NCBI RefSeq assembly: GCF_001921215.1
Contig: NZ_MSIF01000004.1
Coordinates: 310,001-374,000, forward strand
DNA: 64,000 nt
Direction: 5' to 3'
From: Actinophytocola xinjiangensis
GTDB taxonomy: Bacteria > Actinomycetota > Actinomycetes > Mycobacteriales > Pseudonocardiaceae
The position numbers and the translations under genes were made by a program. The notes below the pieces were generated by a model. That model was not told where the DNA came from and made no database searches. It saw only the letters and a program-made list of their open reading frames with translations. Shown here in pieces: positions 32,840 to 41,665 of the stretch; position 1 is the stretch's first letter; the number at the start of each line of letters is the position of its first letter.

Positions 32840-33844
32840 ATGGCAGTGTCAGCAGGGCGGGTCGCGACCCGCCGGACGACCGGGGAGCCGGCGATCAGCG
32901 CCGAGAACCTGGTCAAGACCTACGGCGAGGTCACCGCGCTCGCCGGACTGAGTTTCGCGGTGGCGCCCGGCACGGTGTTCGGTCTACTCGGACCCAACGG
33001 CGCCGGCAAGTCCACCACGATCCGGATCCTCACCACGCTGTCCCGCCCGGACAGCGGCACCGCCACCGTCGCCGGCGCCGACGTGCTGGCCCGGCCCGAC
33101 GCGGTGCGCCGGGCGATCGGCGTGGTCACCCAGGGCTCGGGCACCGACCCGCAGGCCACCGGCCGGGAGAACCTGCTGCTCGCCGGCCGCCTCCACGGCC
33201 TGCGCGGCGACGAGGTGAAGGCCAGGGCCGACGAGCTGCTGGACCGCTTCGGCCTCACCGAGGCCGCCGGCCGCGTCGTGCGCACCTACTCCGGTGGTAT
33301 GCAACGGAAACTGGACGTCGCGATGGGCCTGGTGCACCGGCCGGCGGTGCTGTTCCTCGACGAGCCGACCACCGGCCTTGACCCGCAGGCCCGCGCGGAC
33401 ATGTGGGCCGAGATCGCCCGGCTGTCCACCCAGGAGCAGCTGACGGTCATGCTCACCACGCACTACCTCGAAGAGGCCGACCAACTCGCCGACCGGCTGG
33501 TGATCGTCGACCGGGGCACGGTCGTGGCCGAGGGCTCGCCGGAGGAACTCAAGAGCGGACTGCGCGGTGACGCGGTGGTCATCGAGCTGGCGCCGGACGC
33601 CGACCTGGCAGTCGCCGGCGGCGCGGTCGAGGCCCTGACCGGCCTGCGGGACGTGACGGTCGACGGCCGCACGATCCGCGGTCGCGTCGACCACGGGGCG
33701 AGTGCGGTGCCGGCGGTACTGGCCGCGCTGGAACGCGAGTCGGTGGCGGTCGCGGCGGTGACCATCGCCCGGCCGGCCCTCGATGACGTGTACCTGCGGC
33801 ACACCGGCCGGTCGTTCGCGGCGGCCGAGCGGGTGAGCGCCTGA
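32840..33844 (+). CDS. ABC transporter ATP-binding protein, DrrA type (second copy)
   Basis: 334 residues; AGGAGG lies 9 bases before ATG 32840. Walker A GPNGAGKSTTI, Q-loop VVTQGSGTDPQATGRENLLL, signature YSGGMQRKLDVAM, Walker B LFLDEPTTGLDPQ and LTTHYLEEADQLADR. C-terminal DrrA extension ends ALDDVYLRHTGRSF. Controlled by the adjacent PadR. Related to, but clearly different from, the DrrA-like protein at 3612-4577, so these are two separate exporters. Confidence 0.93.
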   Translation: MAVSAGRVATRRTTGEPAISAENLVKTYGEVTALAGLSFAVAPGTVFGLLGPNGAGKSTTIRILTTLSRPDSGTATVAGADVLARPDAVRRAIGVVTQGSGTDPQATGRENLLLAGRLHGLRGDEVKARADELLDRFGLTEAAGRVVRTYSGGMQRKLDVAMGLVHRPAVLFLDEPTTGLDPQARADMWAEIARLSTQEQLTVMLTTHYLEEADQLADRLVIVDRGTVVAEGSPEELKSGLRGDAVVIELAPDADLAVAGGAVEALTGLRDVTVDGRTIRGRVDHGASAVPAVLAALERESVAVAAVTIARPALDDVYLRHTGRSFAAAERVSA

Positions 33845-34620
33845 TGACCACCCTGGCCGCACACTCGGGTTACCTGACTGGTCGGCTGCTGCGCGCGACC
33901 CTGCGCCAGCCGGCGTTCGTGGCGATCTCGCTGGTCCAGCCGATGATCTGGCTGCTGCTGTTCGGCGAGCTGTTCCGGCGGGTCGTCGAGCTGCCCGGGT
34001 TCACCACCGGCAGCTACGTCGACTTCCTGACCCCCGGCGTGGTCGTGATGACCGTGCTGTTCACCGCCGGCTGGGCCGGGATGGCGTTCATCGACGACAT
34101 GGACCGGGGCGTGATGGACCGGATGCTGGCCAGCCCGGTCAACCGGATGGCGATGATGGTGTCCTCGGTGGCCAACCAGGCCGTGACGATCGTCGTGCAG
34201 GGCGTGATCGTGGTGGCGGTGGCGCTGCTGCTGGGGGCGGAGCTGGCCGGCGGGGTGCTGGGCGTGCTGGTGATGCTGGTGTCGGCGGTGCTGCTGGCGG
34301 CGGCGTTCGCGTCGCTGTCCAACGGAATGGCGCTGATCGTGCGGACCTCGGAGTCGCTGATCGGGTTCTCCACGATGCTGACGCTGCCTCTGTCGTTCCT
34401 GTCCTCGGCGATGATGGCCAGGGAGGTGGCGCCGGAGTGGATCCAGGCGGTGTCCACCTGGAACCCGGTGGACTGGACGGTGGTCGCCAGCCGGGAGGCG
34501 CTCTCGGCCGACCCGGACTGGCCGGCGGTGTTCGTGCGGCTCGGCGGTCTGCTGGCGGTGGCGGTGGCGGCGATCTGGTTGGCCACCAGGGCTTTCAGGG
34601 CCTACCAGCGGTCGCTGTAG
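33844..34620 (+). CDS. ABC-2 type exporter permease, DrrB type (second copy)
   Basis: 258 residues. ATG shares one base with the ATPase stop (TGATG). Motifs of DrrB-like permeases: ISLVQPMIWLLLFGELFRRVVELPGF, SYVDFLTPGVVVMTVLFTAGWAGM, DMDRGVMDRMLASPVNRMAMM and LSFLSSAMMAREVAPEWIQAVSTWNPVDW. Six membrane segments. Works with the preceding ATPase as a drug or metabolite exporter. Confidence 0.92.
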   Translation: MTTLAAHSGYLTGRLLRATLRQPAFVAISLVQPMIWLLLFGELFRRVVELPGFTTGSYVDFLTPGVVVMTVLFTAGWAGMAFIDDMDRGVMDRMLASPVNRMAMMVSSVANQAVTIVVQGVIVVAVALLLGAELAGGVLGVLVMLVSAVLLAAAFASLSNGMALIVRTSESLIGFSTMLTLPLSFLSSAMMAREVAPEWIQAVSTWNPVDWTVVASREALSADPDWPAVFVRLGGLLAVAVAAIWLATRAFRAYQRSL

Positions 34621-34632
34621 GTCATAGCCGCC

Positions 34633-34650
34633 GGGCATGACGGGATGCCC
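34633..34650. terminator. Hairpin after the PadR-DrrAB operon
   Basis: GGGCAT-gacggg-ATGCCC, perfect 6-bp stem 12 bases after the permease stop and 45 before the next start. No U-tract. Confidence 0.4.
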
Positions 34651-34695
34651 TGGCGATGGCTACCCGCTGTCAAGCCCCTCCCACATGATGAGAGC

Positions 34696-35643
34696 ATGCT
34701 GGTTCCAGGGTTGGCGGTGGTCGCCGTGGCGACGGTTCTCGGGCAGGTCGCCGGGTGGCTGGTGCCGGTGGCGAGCGCGCTGGTGGTGGGGCTGCTGCTG
34801 GGGATCGGCTGGCGGGCCGCCGCCGGTCCCCGCGCGGCGCTGACCCCGGGCTTCCGCTTCGCCGCGACCTGGCTGTTACGCGCCGGGGTGATGCTGTTGG
34901 GCTTCCAGCTGGCGCTGTCCCAGATCGTCCACTTCGGACTCCCCGTGCTGGCGGCGGTGATCGTGGCGGTGGCCGTGACGTTCCTGGCGACCCGGTGGTT
35001 CGGCCGGCTGTTCGGCCTGTCGCCCGCGAGGTCGCTGCTCGTGGCGACCGGGGTGGCGGTGTGCGGGGCGTCGGCCGTCGCCGCCGCCAACCCGGTCGCC
35101 GGCGGGGACGAGGAGGACGCGGCCACCGCCGTCACCGCGGTGACCCTGCTGGGGACGGTGGCGATCGCCCTGTTCCCGTTGCTGGGCCTGGCCCTCGGGG
35201 TGCCCGACACCGAGTTCGGACTGTGGACCGGGGCGAGCGTCCACGAGGTCGGCCAGGTCGTGGCGATCGGGGCGGCGGCGGGGCCGGTGGTGCTCCAGGC
35301 GGCGGTGGTGATCAAGCTGGCGCGGGTGGCGTTGCTGGCGCCGCTGGTCGCGGTGCTGGGACTGACCAGAAAGGTCGGTGGACGCGGGCCGCTGGTGCCG
35401 TGGTTCGTGGTGGGGTTCGTGGTGCTGGCGGTGGTTCGGGAGATCGTCGCGGTGCCGGTCGCGGTGACGTCCACCGTGGAGTTCGTGGCCGGGGTTCTGT
35501 TGTGCGCGGGGATGTTCGGGTTGGGGGCGGCGGTGGATGTGCGGTCGGTCGTTCGGGCCGGCGGGCCGGCGCTGGCGGCCGGGGCGTTGGGGAGCGTGGT
35601 ACTTGCGGTGGTGGCGGGCGCGGGGATCTGGATCGCGGTGTGA
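34696..35643 (+). CDS. YeiH/UPF0324-family carrier (putative sulfate exporter)
   Basis: 315 residues, about ten membrane segments, from ATG 34696. The family core is clear: TWLLRAGVMLLGFQLALSQIVHFG, SLLVATGVAVCGASAVAAANPVAGGDEEDAATAVTAVTLLGTVAIALFPLLG, FGLWTGASVHEVGQVVAIGAAAG and AAVVIKLARVALLAPL. E. coli YeiH is regulated by the neighbouring LysR protein YeiE; here a LysR gene lies convergently next to it. Substrate is not established. Confidence 0.88.
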   Translation: MLVPGLAVVAVATVLGQVAGWLVPVASALVVGLLLGIGWRAAAGPRAALTPGFRFAATWLLRAGVMLLGFQLALSQIVHFGLPVLAAVIVAVAVTFLATRWFGRLFGLSPARSLLVATGVAVCGASAVAAANPVAGGDEEDAATAVTAVTLLGTVAIALFPLLGLALGVPDTEFGLWTGASVHEVGQVVAIGAAAGPVVLQAAVVIKLARVALLAPLVAVLGLTRKVGGRGPLVPWFVVGFVVLAVVREIVAVPVAVTSTVEFVAGVLLCAGMFGLGAAVDVRSVVRAGGPALAAGALGSVVLAVVAGAGIWIAV

Positions 35644-35663
35644 CCCGCCGCCGGTCCGGTGGG

Positions 35664-36557
35664 TCAGCGGTTGGCGATGATGGTCAGCAGGGTGGCGGCT
35701 GGGCCGCTGAGGCGGCGGCCTTTCGGCCAGACCGCGCGTAGGCGGCGTTCGAGGCGCAGGTCGGCCACCGGCACCTCCACCAGGGACCCGGCCGCGAGGG
35801 TGGTTTCCACCGCGTGGCGGCTCAGAACGGCTGGGGCGATGCCGGCTACGGCGGCACCGGTCACAGCCGCGTTGGAGCCCAGGGCCAGTTGGGGGGTGAC
35901 CGGGTCGTGGGCGCGCAGCAGCCGGTCGAGGGTTTCTCGGGTGCCGGAGCCGGTTTCGCGGACGACCAGGGGGGTGGCGGCCAGTTCCGCCGGGAGAACG
36001 GGGCGTCGGCGTCGGGACCAGGGGTGGCCGGGTGCCACGACGACGATCAGGCGGTCCTCGCCGACCACTTTGCTGGCCAGGCCCTCGGTAAGGGTCGGGC
36101 CCTCGACAAAACCCAGGTCCCACTCGTCGTCGGACAGGACCAGGCGGGCAACCTCGGTGGAGTTCGTCACCGTCAGGCCTACATGGACCTCCGGCTCGGC
36201 CACCCGCAGTTCCGACAGCCAGCGGGGCAGCAGCGCCTCGGCGATCGTGAGGCTCGACGCGATCCGCAGGGTCGCCGATCGGCTCGACCGCAGCGCGGAC
36301 ACGCTCTCGGTGAACTCGCCGACCGCCGCCAGCAGGGTCGCGGCCCAGGCCACGACCAGTTTGCCGTCGGCGGTCAGGGTCGAGCCCTGGGGCCCCCTGA
36401 CCAGCAGGGGGACGCCGGTGCGTCGCTCCAGGGCGGCGAGGCGTTTGGTGGCGGACGGTTGCGCGATGCCCATCGCCCTGGCGGCCCGGCCGACGCTGCC
36501 CAGCTCGGCGACGTGCACCAGGAGGCGCAGCGACTCGAGATCCGGCGGCGTGGTCAT
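35664..36557 (-). CDS. LysR family transcriptional regulator
   Basis: 297 residues. N-terminal winged helix: LESLRLLVHVAELGSVGRAARAMGIAQPSATKRLAALERRTGVPLLVRG (about 8-56). The rest is the periplasmic-binding-like effector domain. It is convergent with the YeiH-like gene: the stops at 35641-35643 and 35664-35666 are the ends of a TGACCC/GGGTCA hairpin. Linkage to the carrier mirrors YeiE-YeiH, so regulation of that gene is plausible although the arrangement is not divergent. It is divergent from the methyltransferase gene, with only 11 bases between starts. Confidence 0.9.
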   Translation of the reverse strand: MTTPPDLESLRLLVHVAELGSVGRAARAMGIAQPSATKRLAALERRTGVPLLVRGPQGSTLTADGKLVVAWAATLLAAVGEFTESVSALRSSRSATLRIASSLTIAEALLPRWLSELRVAEPEVHVGLTVTNSTEVARLVLSDDEWDLGFVEGPTLTEGLASKVVGEDRLIVVVAPGHPWSRRRRPVLPAELAATPLVVRETGSGTRETLDRLLRAHDPVTPQLALGSNAAVTGAAVAGIAPAVLSRHAVETTLAAGSLVEVPVADLRLERRLRAVWPKGRRLSGPAATLLTIIANR

Positions 36558-36568
36558 GCCAGCACACT

Positions 36569-37813
36569 ATGGGTATTGCCATTGATGGGAGCATGATGCC
36601 GCCTAATGCGGACATCTGGGAGGCATCGTTGGGCGCGGAGCTGAACGGATTGCGCGAACAGCTGCTCAGGCACGTTCGAGAACGCGGCGGCGCCACCGAC
36701 GCCCTCGTCGCCGACGCACTGCGTACCGTCCCCCGTCACCTCTTCCTCCCCGACCTCCCGCCCGGCTCGGCCTACCGGGACGAGGTCATCGTCACCAAAC
36801 GCGACCAGCTCGGCCAGCCGACCAGCTCCTCGTCCCAGCCGACGATCATGGGCATCATGCTCGACCAGCTCGGTGCCGCACGGGGTCAGCGCGTGCTGGA
36901 GATCGGTGCCGGGACCGGGTTCAACGCCGCTCTGCTGGCGCACATCGTCGGCCCCGCCGGGCGGGTGACCAGCATGGACCTGGATCACGACGTCGTCGAG
37001 CGGGCTGAGGAGAACCTGGCGGCCGCGGGTGTCGACGGAGTCACCGTGCTGCACGCCGACGGGGCGCTCGGCTGCCCCGACCGGGCGCCGTTCGACCGGA
37101 TCATCGCCACCGTGGGCGTGTGGGACCTGGCTCCGGCCTGGCTTGACCAGCTCGCCCCGGCGGGACGCATCGTGGTGCCGTTGGACCTGCGTGGGGTGCA
37201 GCGTTCGGTCGCCTTCGAGCGCGCCGGCGACCACTGGACCAGTCGTTCGGCCCGGCCGTGTGGGTTCATGCGGATGCGCGGCTCGCTTGCCGGGCCTGAG
37301 CGCACGTATCTGCTCGACATGGCAACGGGGCTGGTGCTGAGTCTGCCCGACGACCGCGAGCTGGAGGCCGACGCGGTCGTCGAGGCCATCGACTCCCCGA
37401 GCGCGCGCGTGCCCACCGGCGTCATCCCCGGACCCTTCGACCTGCTCGACGGGCTCGGCCTGTGGCTGGCGATCCGCGACCCCCGCTGGTTCGCCCTGTC
37501 CGAGACCGACCCCGGCGCCCGGCTGGCCGACGCCCCGCTGGTCGCCCCGGACGGCCGGGCCACCGTCGGCATCCTGGACGACTACGGCCTGGCCACCGTC
37601 CGCGCCGGGGTGACCGGCGAGCTGGTGGTCACCGGCGACGACCAGCCGGCCGACGAGCTCGCCGCGCACATCACCGCCTGGGAGGCCGCCGGCCGCCCCG
37701 GTTCGGCCGGGTTGCGGGTCGACGCCTACCCGCCCGGCACGCCGCTGACCGCCGAGTACGTGCTCGACAAGCGGTGCGTCCGGCTGGCACTGTCCTGGCC
37801 GGAGCGGTCCTGA
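36569..37813 (+). CDS. PCMT-like methyltransferase, FxLD-system type
   Basis: 414 residues. Rossmann methyltransferase domain related to protein-L-isoaspartate O-methyltransferase: LRTVPRHLFLPD, SSSSQPTIMGIMLDQLGAARGQRVLEIGAGTGFNAALLAHIVG (SAM motif I about 105-118), HADGALGCPDRAPFDRIIATVGVWDLAPAWLDQLAPAGRIVVPL. The C-terminal 190 residues are the extension found in actinomycete methyltransferases annotated with FxLD lanthipeptide systems. No lanthipeptide synthetase or FxLD precursor is nearby, so it is an orphan. The start could also be ATG 36593 or 36596. Confidence 0.8.
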   Translation: MGIAIDGSMMPPNADIWEASLGAELNGLREQLLRHVRERGGATDALVADALRTVPRHLFLPDLPPGSAYRDEVIVTKRDQLGQPTSSSSQPTIMGIMLDQLGAARGQRVLEIGAGTGFNAALLAHIVGPAGRVTSMDLDHDVVERAEENLAAAGVDGVTVLHADGALGCPDRAPFDRIIATVGVWDLAPAWLDQLAPAGRIVVPLDLRGVQRSVAFERAGDHWTSRSARPCGFMRMRGSLAGPERTYLLDMATGLVLSLPDDRELEADAVVEAIDSPSARVPTGVIPGPFDLLDGLGLWLAIRDPRWFALSETDPGARLADAPLVAPDGRATVGILDDYGLATVRAGVTGELVVTGDDQPADELAAHITAWEAAGRPGSAGLRVDAYPPGTPLTAEYVLDKRCVRLALSWPERS

Positions 37814-37864
37814 GTGGTCCGGGCTGGACGCGGGGGTGCCGGGGTCCGTAGGGTCACCCGACAA

Positions 37865-39193
37865 ATGGTGAATTCGGCTCATGTTTCGGCCGGGGCGGTG
37901 GGTGACCGGTTACCGGCCGGTACGCGGTTCGGCTACGCGCTCGGCTCGCTGTCGTGCGGCGCGTTTGGCACCGTGCCCGGATTGCTGCTGCTGCCGTACC
38001 TGACTGACACGCTCGCCGTGTCCGCCTCGGTCGCCGGCCTGCTGGTGCTGCTGCCCAAGGCCTGGGACGTGGTGTTCAACCCGATCGCCGGCCGGATCAG
38101 CGACCGCGCCGGCACCCGCCGGCCCTTCCTGCTCGGCGGCGGGATCGCGCTCGCCATCACCTTCGCCGCCCTGTTCGCCGGCCCCACCACCAGCTCACCG
38201 ACCACCGGCGGGCTCTACGTCGCGGCCATGTTCCTGTTGTGCGCCACCGCGTTCGCCTTCTACCAGGTGCCCTACAACGCGCTGCCGGCCGAGCTGGTCC
38301 AGGACCCGACCGAACGCACCAGGCTCACCGCATGGCGCATCTCCGTGCTGGCCGTCGCCATCCTCGCCAGCGGCGCCGGTGCCCCCGCCCTGCGCGACGC
38401 GATCGGCGGCACGACCGGCTACCGGGTGATGGGCATCGCCGTCGGCGTGCTGATCCTGCTCGGCGCCATCGGCGTGTACGTCGGCACCGCGCGGGCCCCC
38501 AGGGCCAGGGTGCTGCCGTCGGTGACCACCTGGCGGGAGACCTTCGCCGCGGTCCGCGACTGCCGCCCGTTCCGCTGGCTGCTCGGCGCGTTCGTCATCC
38601 AGGCCGTCGGCATCGGCACCATGCTCGCCGGCGTCGACTACCTCGCCAGGGTCGTCCTGGAGGACCGCGGCGCGCAGTCGCTGCTGTTCGCCGCGTTCGT
38701 CGGGCCGGCGCTGCTGGTGATGCCGGCCTGGCAGCGGGTCTCGGCCCGCCACGGCAAGCGGATCGGCTACGTGGCCGCCACGCTGGTGTTCGCCGCCGGG
38801 GCGCTGGGCCTGCTCGCCGCCGACGTGCTGCCGCTGGCCGCCGTGGTCGCCTGTGCGGCGATCGTCGGCGTCGGGTACGCCGGCATCCAGGTGTTCCCGC
38901 TGGCGATGCTGCCGGACGTGATCAGTGCCGAGGAGCGGCGCACCGGTCAGCTGCGGGCGGGACTGTTCGCCGGGGTGTGGACGGCCGGGGAGACCCTCGG
39001 CCTCGCCCTCGGCCCCGCGCTGTACGGGCTGGTGCTCGCCGCCGGCGGGTACGTGTCCTCCGCCGGTCAGGACGTCACCCAACCGGGCGGCGCGGCGGTG
39101 GCCGTGGTCCTGGGCATCGCACTGGTGCCCGCGCTGTTCGCACTCGCCGGGCTTGCCTTGCTGCGGCGCCGAGTTGTGGAGGTCTCCTACTGA
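37865..39193 (+). CDS. GPH/MelB-like sugar:cation symporter family carrier
   Basis: 442 residues from ATG 37865, about twelve membrane segments. GPH-family hallmarks: LSCGAFGTVPGLLLLPYLTDTLAVSASVAGLLVLLPKAWDVVFNPIAGRISDRAGTRRPFLLGG and FYQVPYNALPAELVQDPTERTRLTAWR, and later MLPDVISAEERRTGQLRAGLFAGVWTAGETLG. Members carry glycosides, pentosides or lysolipids. The stop shares one base with the start of the PLP enzyme, so the two are co-translated and the carrier may deliver that enzyme's substrate. Confidence 0.88.
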   Translation: MVNSAHVSAGAVGDRLPAGTRFGYALGSLSCGAFGTVPGLLLLPYLTDTLAVSASVAGLLVLLPKAWDVVFNPIAGRISDRAGTRRPFLLGGGIALAITFAALFAGPTTSSPTTGGLYVAAMFLLCATAFAFYQVPYNALPAELVQDPTERTRLTAWRISVLAVAILASGAGAPALRDAIGGTTGYRVMGIAVGVLILLGAIGVYVGTARAPRARVLPSVTTWRETFAAVRDCRPFRWLLGAFVIQAVGIGTMLAGVDYLARVVLEDRGAQSLLFAAFVGPALLVMPAWQRVSARHGKRIGYVAATLVFAAGALGLLAADVLPLAAVVACAAIVGVGYAGIQVFPLAMLPDVISAEERRTGQLRAGLFAGVWTAGETLGLALGPALYGLVLAAGGYVSSAGQDVTQPGGAAVAVVLGIALVPALFALAGLALLRRRVVEVSY

Positions 39194-40620
39194 TGAGCGG
39201 TGGCTTACCGGCCGACCAGGTACTCGACGAGCTGCGTGAACTGCGCGCCGGCGACCTGCCGACCCACGGCGGCCGCACCCTGGCCTACGTCTACGACAGC
39301 GGGCTGTCCGGTGTGGACGAACTGGGCGCGGCGGCGCACGCCATGGCCAGCTCGGCCAACGGCCTGGACCCCACGGCCTTCCCGAGCCTGCTGCGCCTGG
39401 AGAACGACATCGTGGCGACGGCGGCGGCCCTGCTCGGCGGCGGCCAGGACACCGTCGGCAGCGTGACCTCCGGCGGGACGGAGAGCTGCCTGCTGGCCGT
39501 CCAGGGCGCCCGCGACTCCCGCCCGGACCTCGACCGGCCGACGATGGTCATCGCCGACACCGCGCACGCCGCCTTCCACAAGGCCGCCCACTACTTCGGC
39601 GTCGAGCCGGTCGTCGTCCCGGTCGACCCGGTCACCTTCCGCGCCGACCCGGACGCGATGGCCGCCGCCATCGGCCCGTCGACCGTGCTGGTGGTCCTCA
39701 GCGCGCCGTCCTACGCCCACGGCGTGGTCGACCCGGTCACCGAGGTCGCGGCCGCCGCCGCGCGGGCCGGGGTCCGCTGCCACGTCGACGCCTGCATCGG
39801 CGGGTGGGTGCTGCCGCACTTCCGCCGGCTGGGGGTCGAGGTGCCGGAGTTCGACCTGTCGGTGCCGGGGGTGACCAGCCTGTCGGTCGACCTGCACAAG
39901 TACGCCTACTGTCCCAAGGGGACGTCGGTGCTGCTGCACGCCGACGCGTCGGTTCGCCGGCCGCAGCTGTTCGCGAGCGCCGCGTGGCCCGGGTACACGA
40001 TGCTGAACTCGACGATGCAGTCGACGCGGTCGGGCGGTCCGCTGGCCGCGGCGTGGGCCGTGCTGCGCCACATCGGCGACGCGGGTTACGCCGAGCTGGC
40101 GGCGCGGACGCTGACCGCCGTCCGGACCCTGCGCGCGGGGGTCGACACGATCGCCGGCCTGCGGGTGCTGGGGTCGCCGGAGGCGGCGCTGTTGTCGCTG
40201 ACATGCGACGACGACCTGGACGTGTTCACGGTGGCCGACGAGATGACCGCGCGGCGGTGGTACCTGCAACCGCAGTTCGGGTTCGGGGCCTCGCCGCCGA
40301 ACCTGCATCTGACGGTGACCGCCGCCAGCCACGGGTCGGAGGAGCAGTTGCTGGCCGATCTGGCGCAGGCCGTCGGGGTGGCCAGGGCAGCCGGCCCGGT
40401 CCGGTTGGCGCCGGAGTTGGTGGCGGTGATCGAGGGGCTGGACCCGACGGTGCTCACGCCAGAGCAGTTCGCGGGTCTGCTGGCGGTCGCCGGGCTGGAC
40501 GGGGTGGGCGTGCCGGAGCGGATGGCCGAGATCAACACGATGTTGTCGGTGGCCTCGCCCGCGTTGCGGGAGCGGCTGTTGGTGGAGTTCCTCAGCGCCC
40601 TGTACAGCCAGCCCAGGTGA
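39193..40620 (+). CDS. PLP-dependent lyase/decarboxylase resembling sphingosine-1-phosphate lyase
   Basis: 475 residues, group II decarboxylase fold. TSGGTESCLLAVQGARD binds the cofactor phosphate, CHVDACIGGWVLPHFRRLG carries the cofactor-contacting Asp, and SVDLHKYAYCPKGTSVLL holds the Schiff-base Lys236. The HKY.Y.PKG(T/S)S pattern is typical of S1P lyases rather than of amino-acid decarboxylases. The start overlaps the GPH-carrier stop. It may cleave a phosphorylated long-chain base or an amino-acid-derived metabolite. Overlaps the convergent gene by 29 bp. Confidence 0.82.
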   Translation: MSGGLPADQVLDELRELRAGDLPTHGGRTLAYVYDSGLSGVDELGAAAHAMASSANGLDPTAFPSLLRLENDIVATAAALLGGGQDTVGSVTSGGTESCLLAVQGARDSRPDLDRPTMVIADTAHAAFHKAAHYFGVEPVVVPVDPVTFRADPDAMAAAIGPSTVLVVLSAPSYAHGVVDPVTEVAAAAARAGVRCHVDACIGGWVLPHFRRLGVEVPEFDLSVPGVTSLSVDLHKYAYCPKGTSVLLHADASVRRPQLFASAAWPGYTMLNSTMQSTRSGGPLAAAWAVLRHIGDAGYAELAARTLTAVRTLRAGVDTIAGLRVLGSPEAALLSLTCDDDLDVFTVADEMTARRWYLQPQFGFGASPPNLHLTVTAASHGSEEQLLADLAQAVGVARAAGPVRLAPELVAVIEGLDPTVLTPEQFAGLLAVAGLDGVGVPERMAEINTMLSVASPALRERLLVEFLSALYSQPR

Positions 40621-41554
40621 GGATCGCCGCGCCGGCGGGTTGCAGGGTCAGGCCGGCGGCCGAGTCCGCCGTGAGGGGAACCTCGCTCACGGCGCCTTCG
40701 TCGTTGTCCCTGACCCAGGCGCCCAACAGTTCGTCGAACACCTCAGGGGAGAACTCGACCCGCACCAGCAGATCGGTGGCGAACGTCAACGGGTCGACCC
40801 CGAGTCCGACGCACTCGGCCCGGATCCCCCCGTTCCTCCTGGCCTCGGTCAGGTCGTTGTGGAAAGGCCAGGACTCGTAGTCCACATCGGACAGCTCGGC
40901 TTCGCCGAGGAACTCTTCGGCGTACTCGCGCACGATGCACCGCCACAGTGAGAAGTCGACGTCGTCCCGATCGTCGCCGGCGGCCTGGAACACCCCGACC
41001 GGGAGAACCTGGTGCAGCCCGCCGGCGTGCCCCACCCGCGCCGGATCCCGCCAGTGCAGGAAGAACGTCGGGATCGGTCCACGGCGAACGGTGAGCACGG
41101 AGATCGCCAGGTTGGCCGGCCGGCGCGTCAGGTCACGCGGGTCGCCGACGGCGTCGCGCAGCGGCGTTGGCCCACCGGCGGCCAGTTCGTGGGCGGCGGC
41201 CTCGCCGGTGTCGATGTGGTCGAAGTAGGTCCCGTGCCCGAACGCCAGCCGGGGGGCGCCGGTCAGGTCTGCCGCCAGGAGCCGGTAGGTCGCCCGGTTC
41301 TCGAACACGGCCGGCGGGTCGAGCGCGGCCATCGTCGCCGCGTAGTCGCCGCCCGGCAGGGCCGGCACGGGCGGCGACGCGCCGAGGGAGAGGGTGATCG
41401 CCGAGAGCGGGACCGGCCGGGCCGGGACCCAGTCGGGGCGGGTCAGCAGGGTGCTGCCGGGCAGCGTCGGCAGGTCCGGGTAGCGGGTGGCGGCCTGGAG
41501 TCCAAGCGCGAACCTGTTGTCCCGCAGCGTCTTTCGAACGTCGAGCCAGGTCAT
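40592..41554 (-). CDS. Hypothetical cytosolic protein with NUDIX-like segment
   Basis: 320 residues without signal or membrane segments. The N-terminal half reads LDPPAVFENRATYRLLAADLTGAPRLAFGHGTYFDHIDTGEAAAHELA. The middle contains FFLHWRDPARVGHAGGLHQVLPVGVFQAAGDD and IVREYAEEFLGE, whose REYAEE resembles the RExxEE of NUDIX boxes, but the spacing to the preceding Gly is not the canonical one. Related proteins in actinomycetes are sometimes annotated as regulator C-terminal domains. Function not known. The start is followed on the other strand by an 11-bp triple repeat. Confidence 0.7.
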   Translation of the reverse strand: MTWLDVRKTLRDNRFALGLQAATRYPDLPTLPGSTLLTRPDWVPARPVPLSAITLSLGASPPVPALPGGDYAATMAALDPPAVFENRATYRLLAADLTGAPRLAFGHGTYFDHIDTGEAAAHELAAGGPTPLRDAVGDPRDLTRRPANLAISVLTVRRGPIPTFFLHWRDPARVGHAGGLHQVLPVGVFQAAGDDRDDVDFSLWRCIVREYAEEFLGEAELSDVDYESWPFHNDLTEARRNGGIRAECVGLGVDPLTFATDLLVRVEFSPEVFDELLGAWVRDNDEGAVSEVPLTADSAAGLTLQPAGAAILTWAGCTGR

Positions 41555-41607
41555 GGGTCGTATTGTGCCGGGTTGGTGTCCTCGTGGGCCGGGGTGCCGT
41601 AGGGTCG

Positions 41608-41640
41608 CGGGTGGGTTCCGGGTGGGTTCCGGGTGGGTTC
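41608..41640 (+). repeat. Three exact tandem copies of CGGGTGGGTTC
   Basis: Copies at 41608-41618, 41619-41629 and 41630-41640, without mismatch, 11-bp period (about one helical turn). They lie in the 111-bp divergent gap between the hypothetical gene and the IclR gene, just before the latter's ribosome site. Candidate regulator-binding iterons. Confidence 0.85.
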
Positions 41641-41665
41641 AACGGCGATCCGTGGAGGTAGGTCG

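Noticed and set aside
36558-36600. FxLD-type lanthipeptide precursor near the methyltransferase
   Set aside because: The 11-base gap upstream and the flanking LysR and GPH genes leave no room for a precursor, and no FxLD motif was found.
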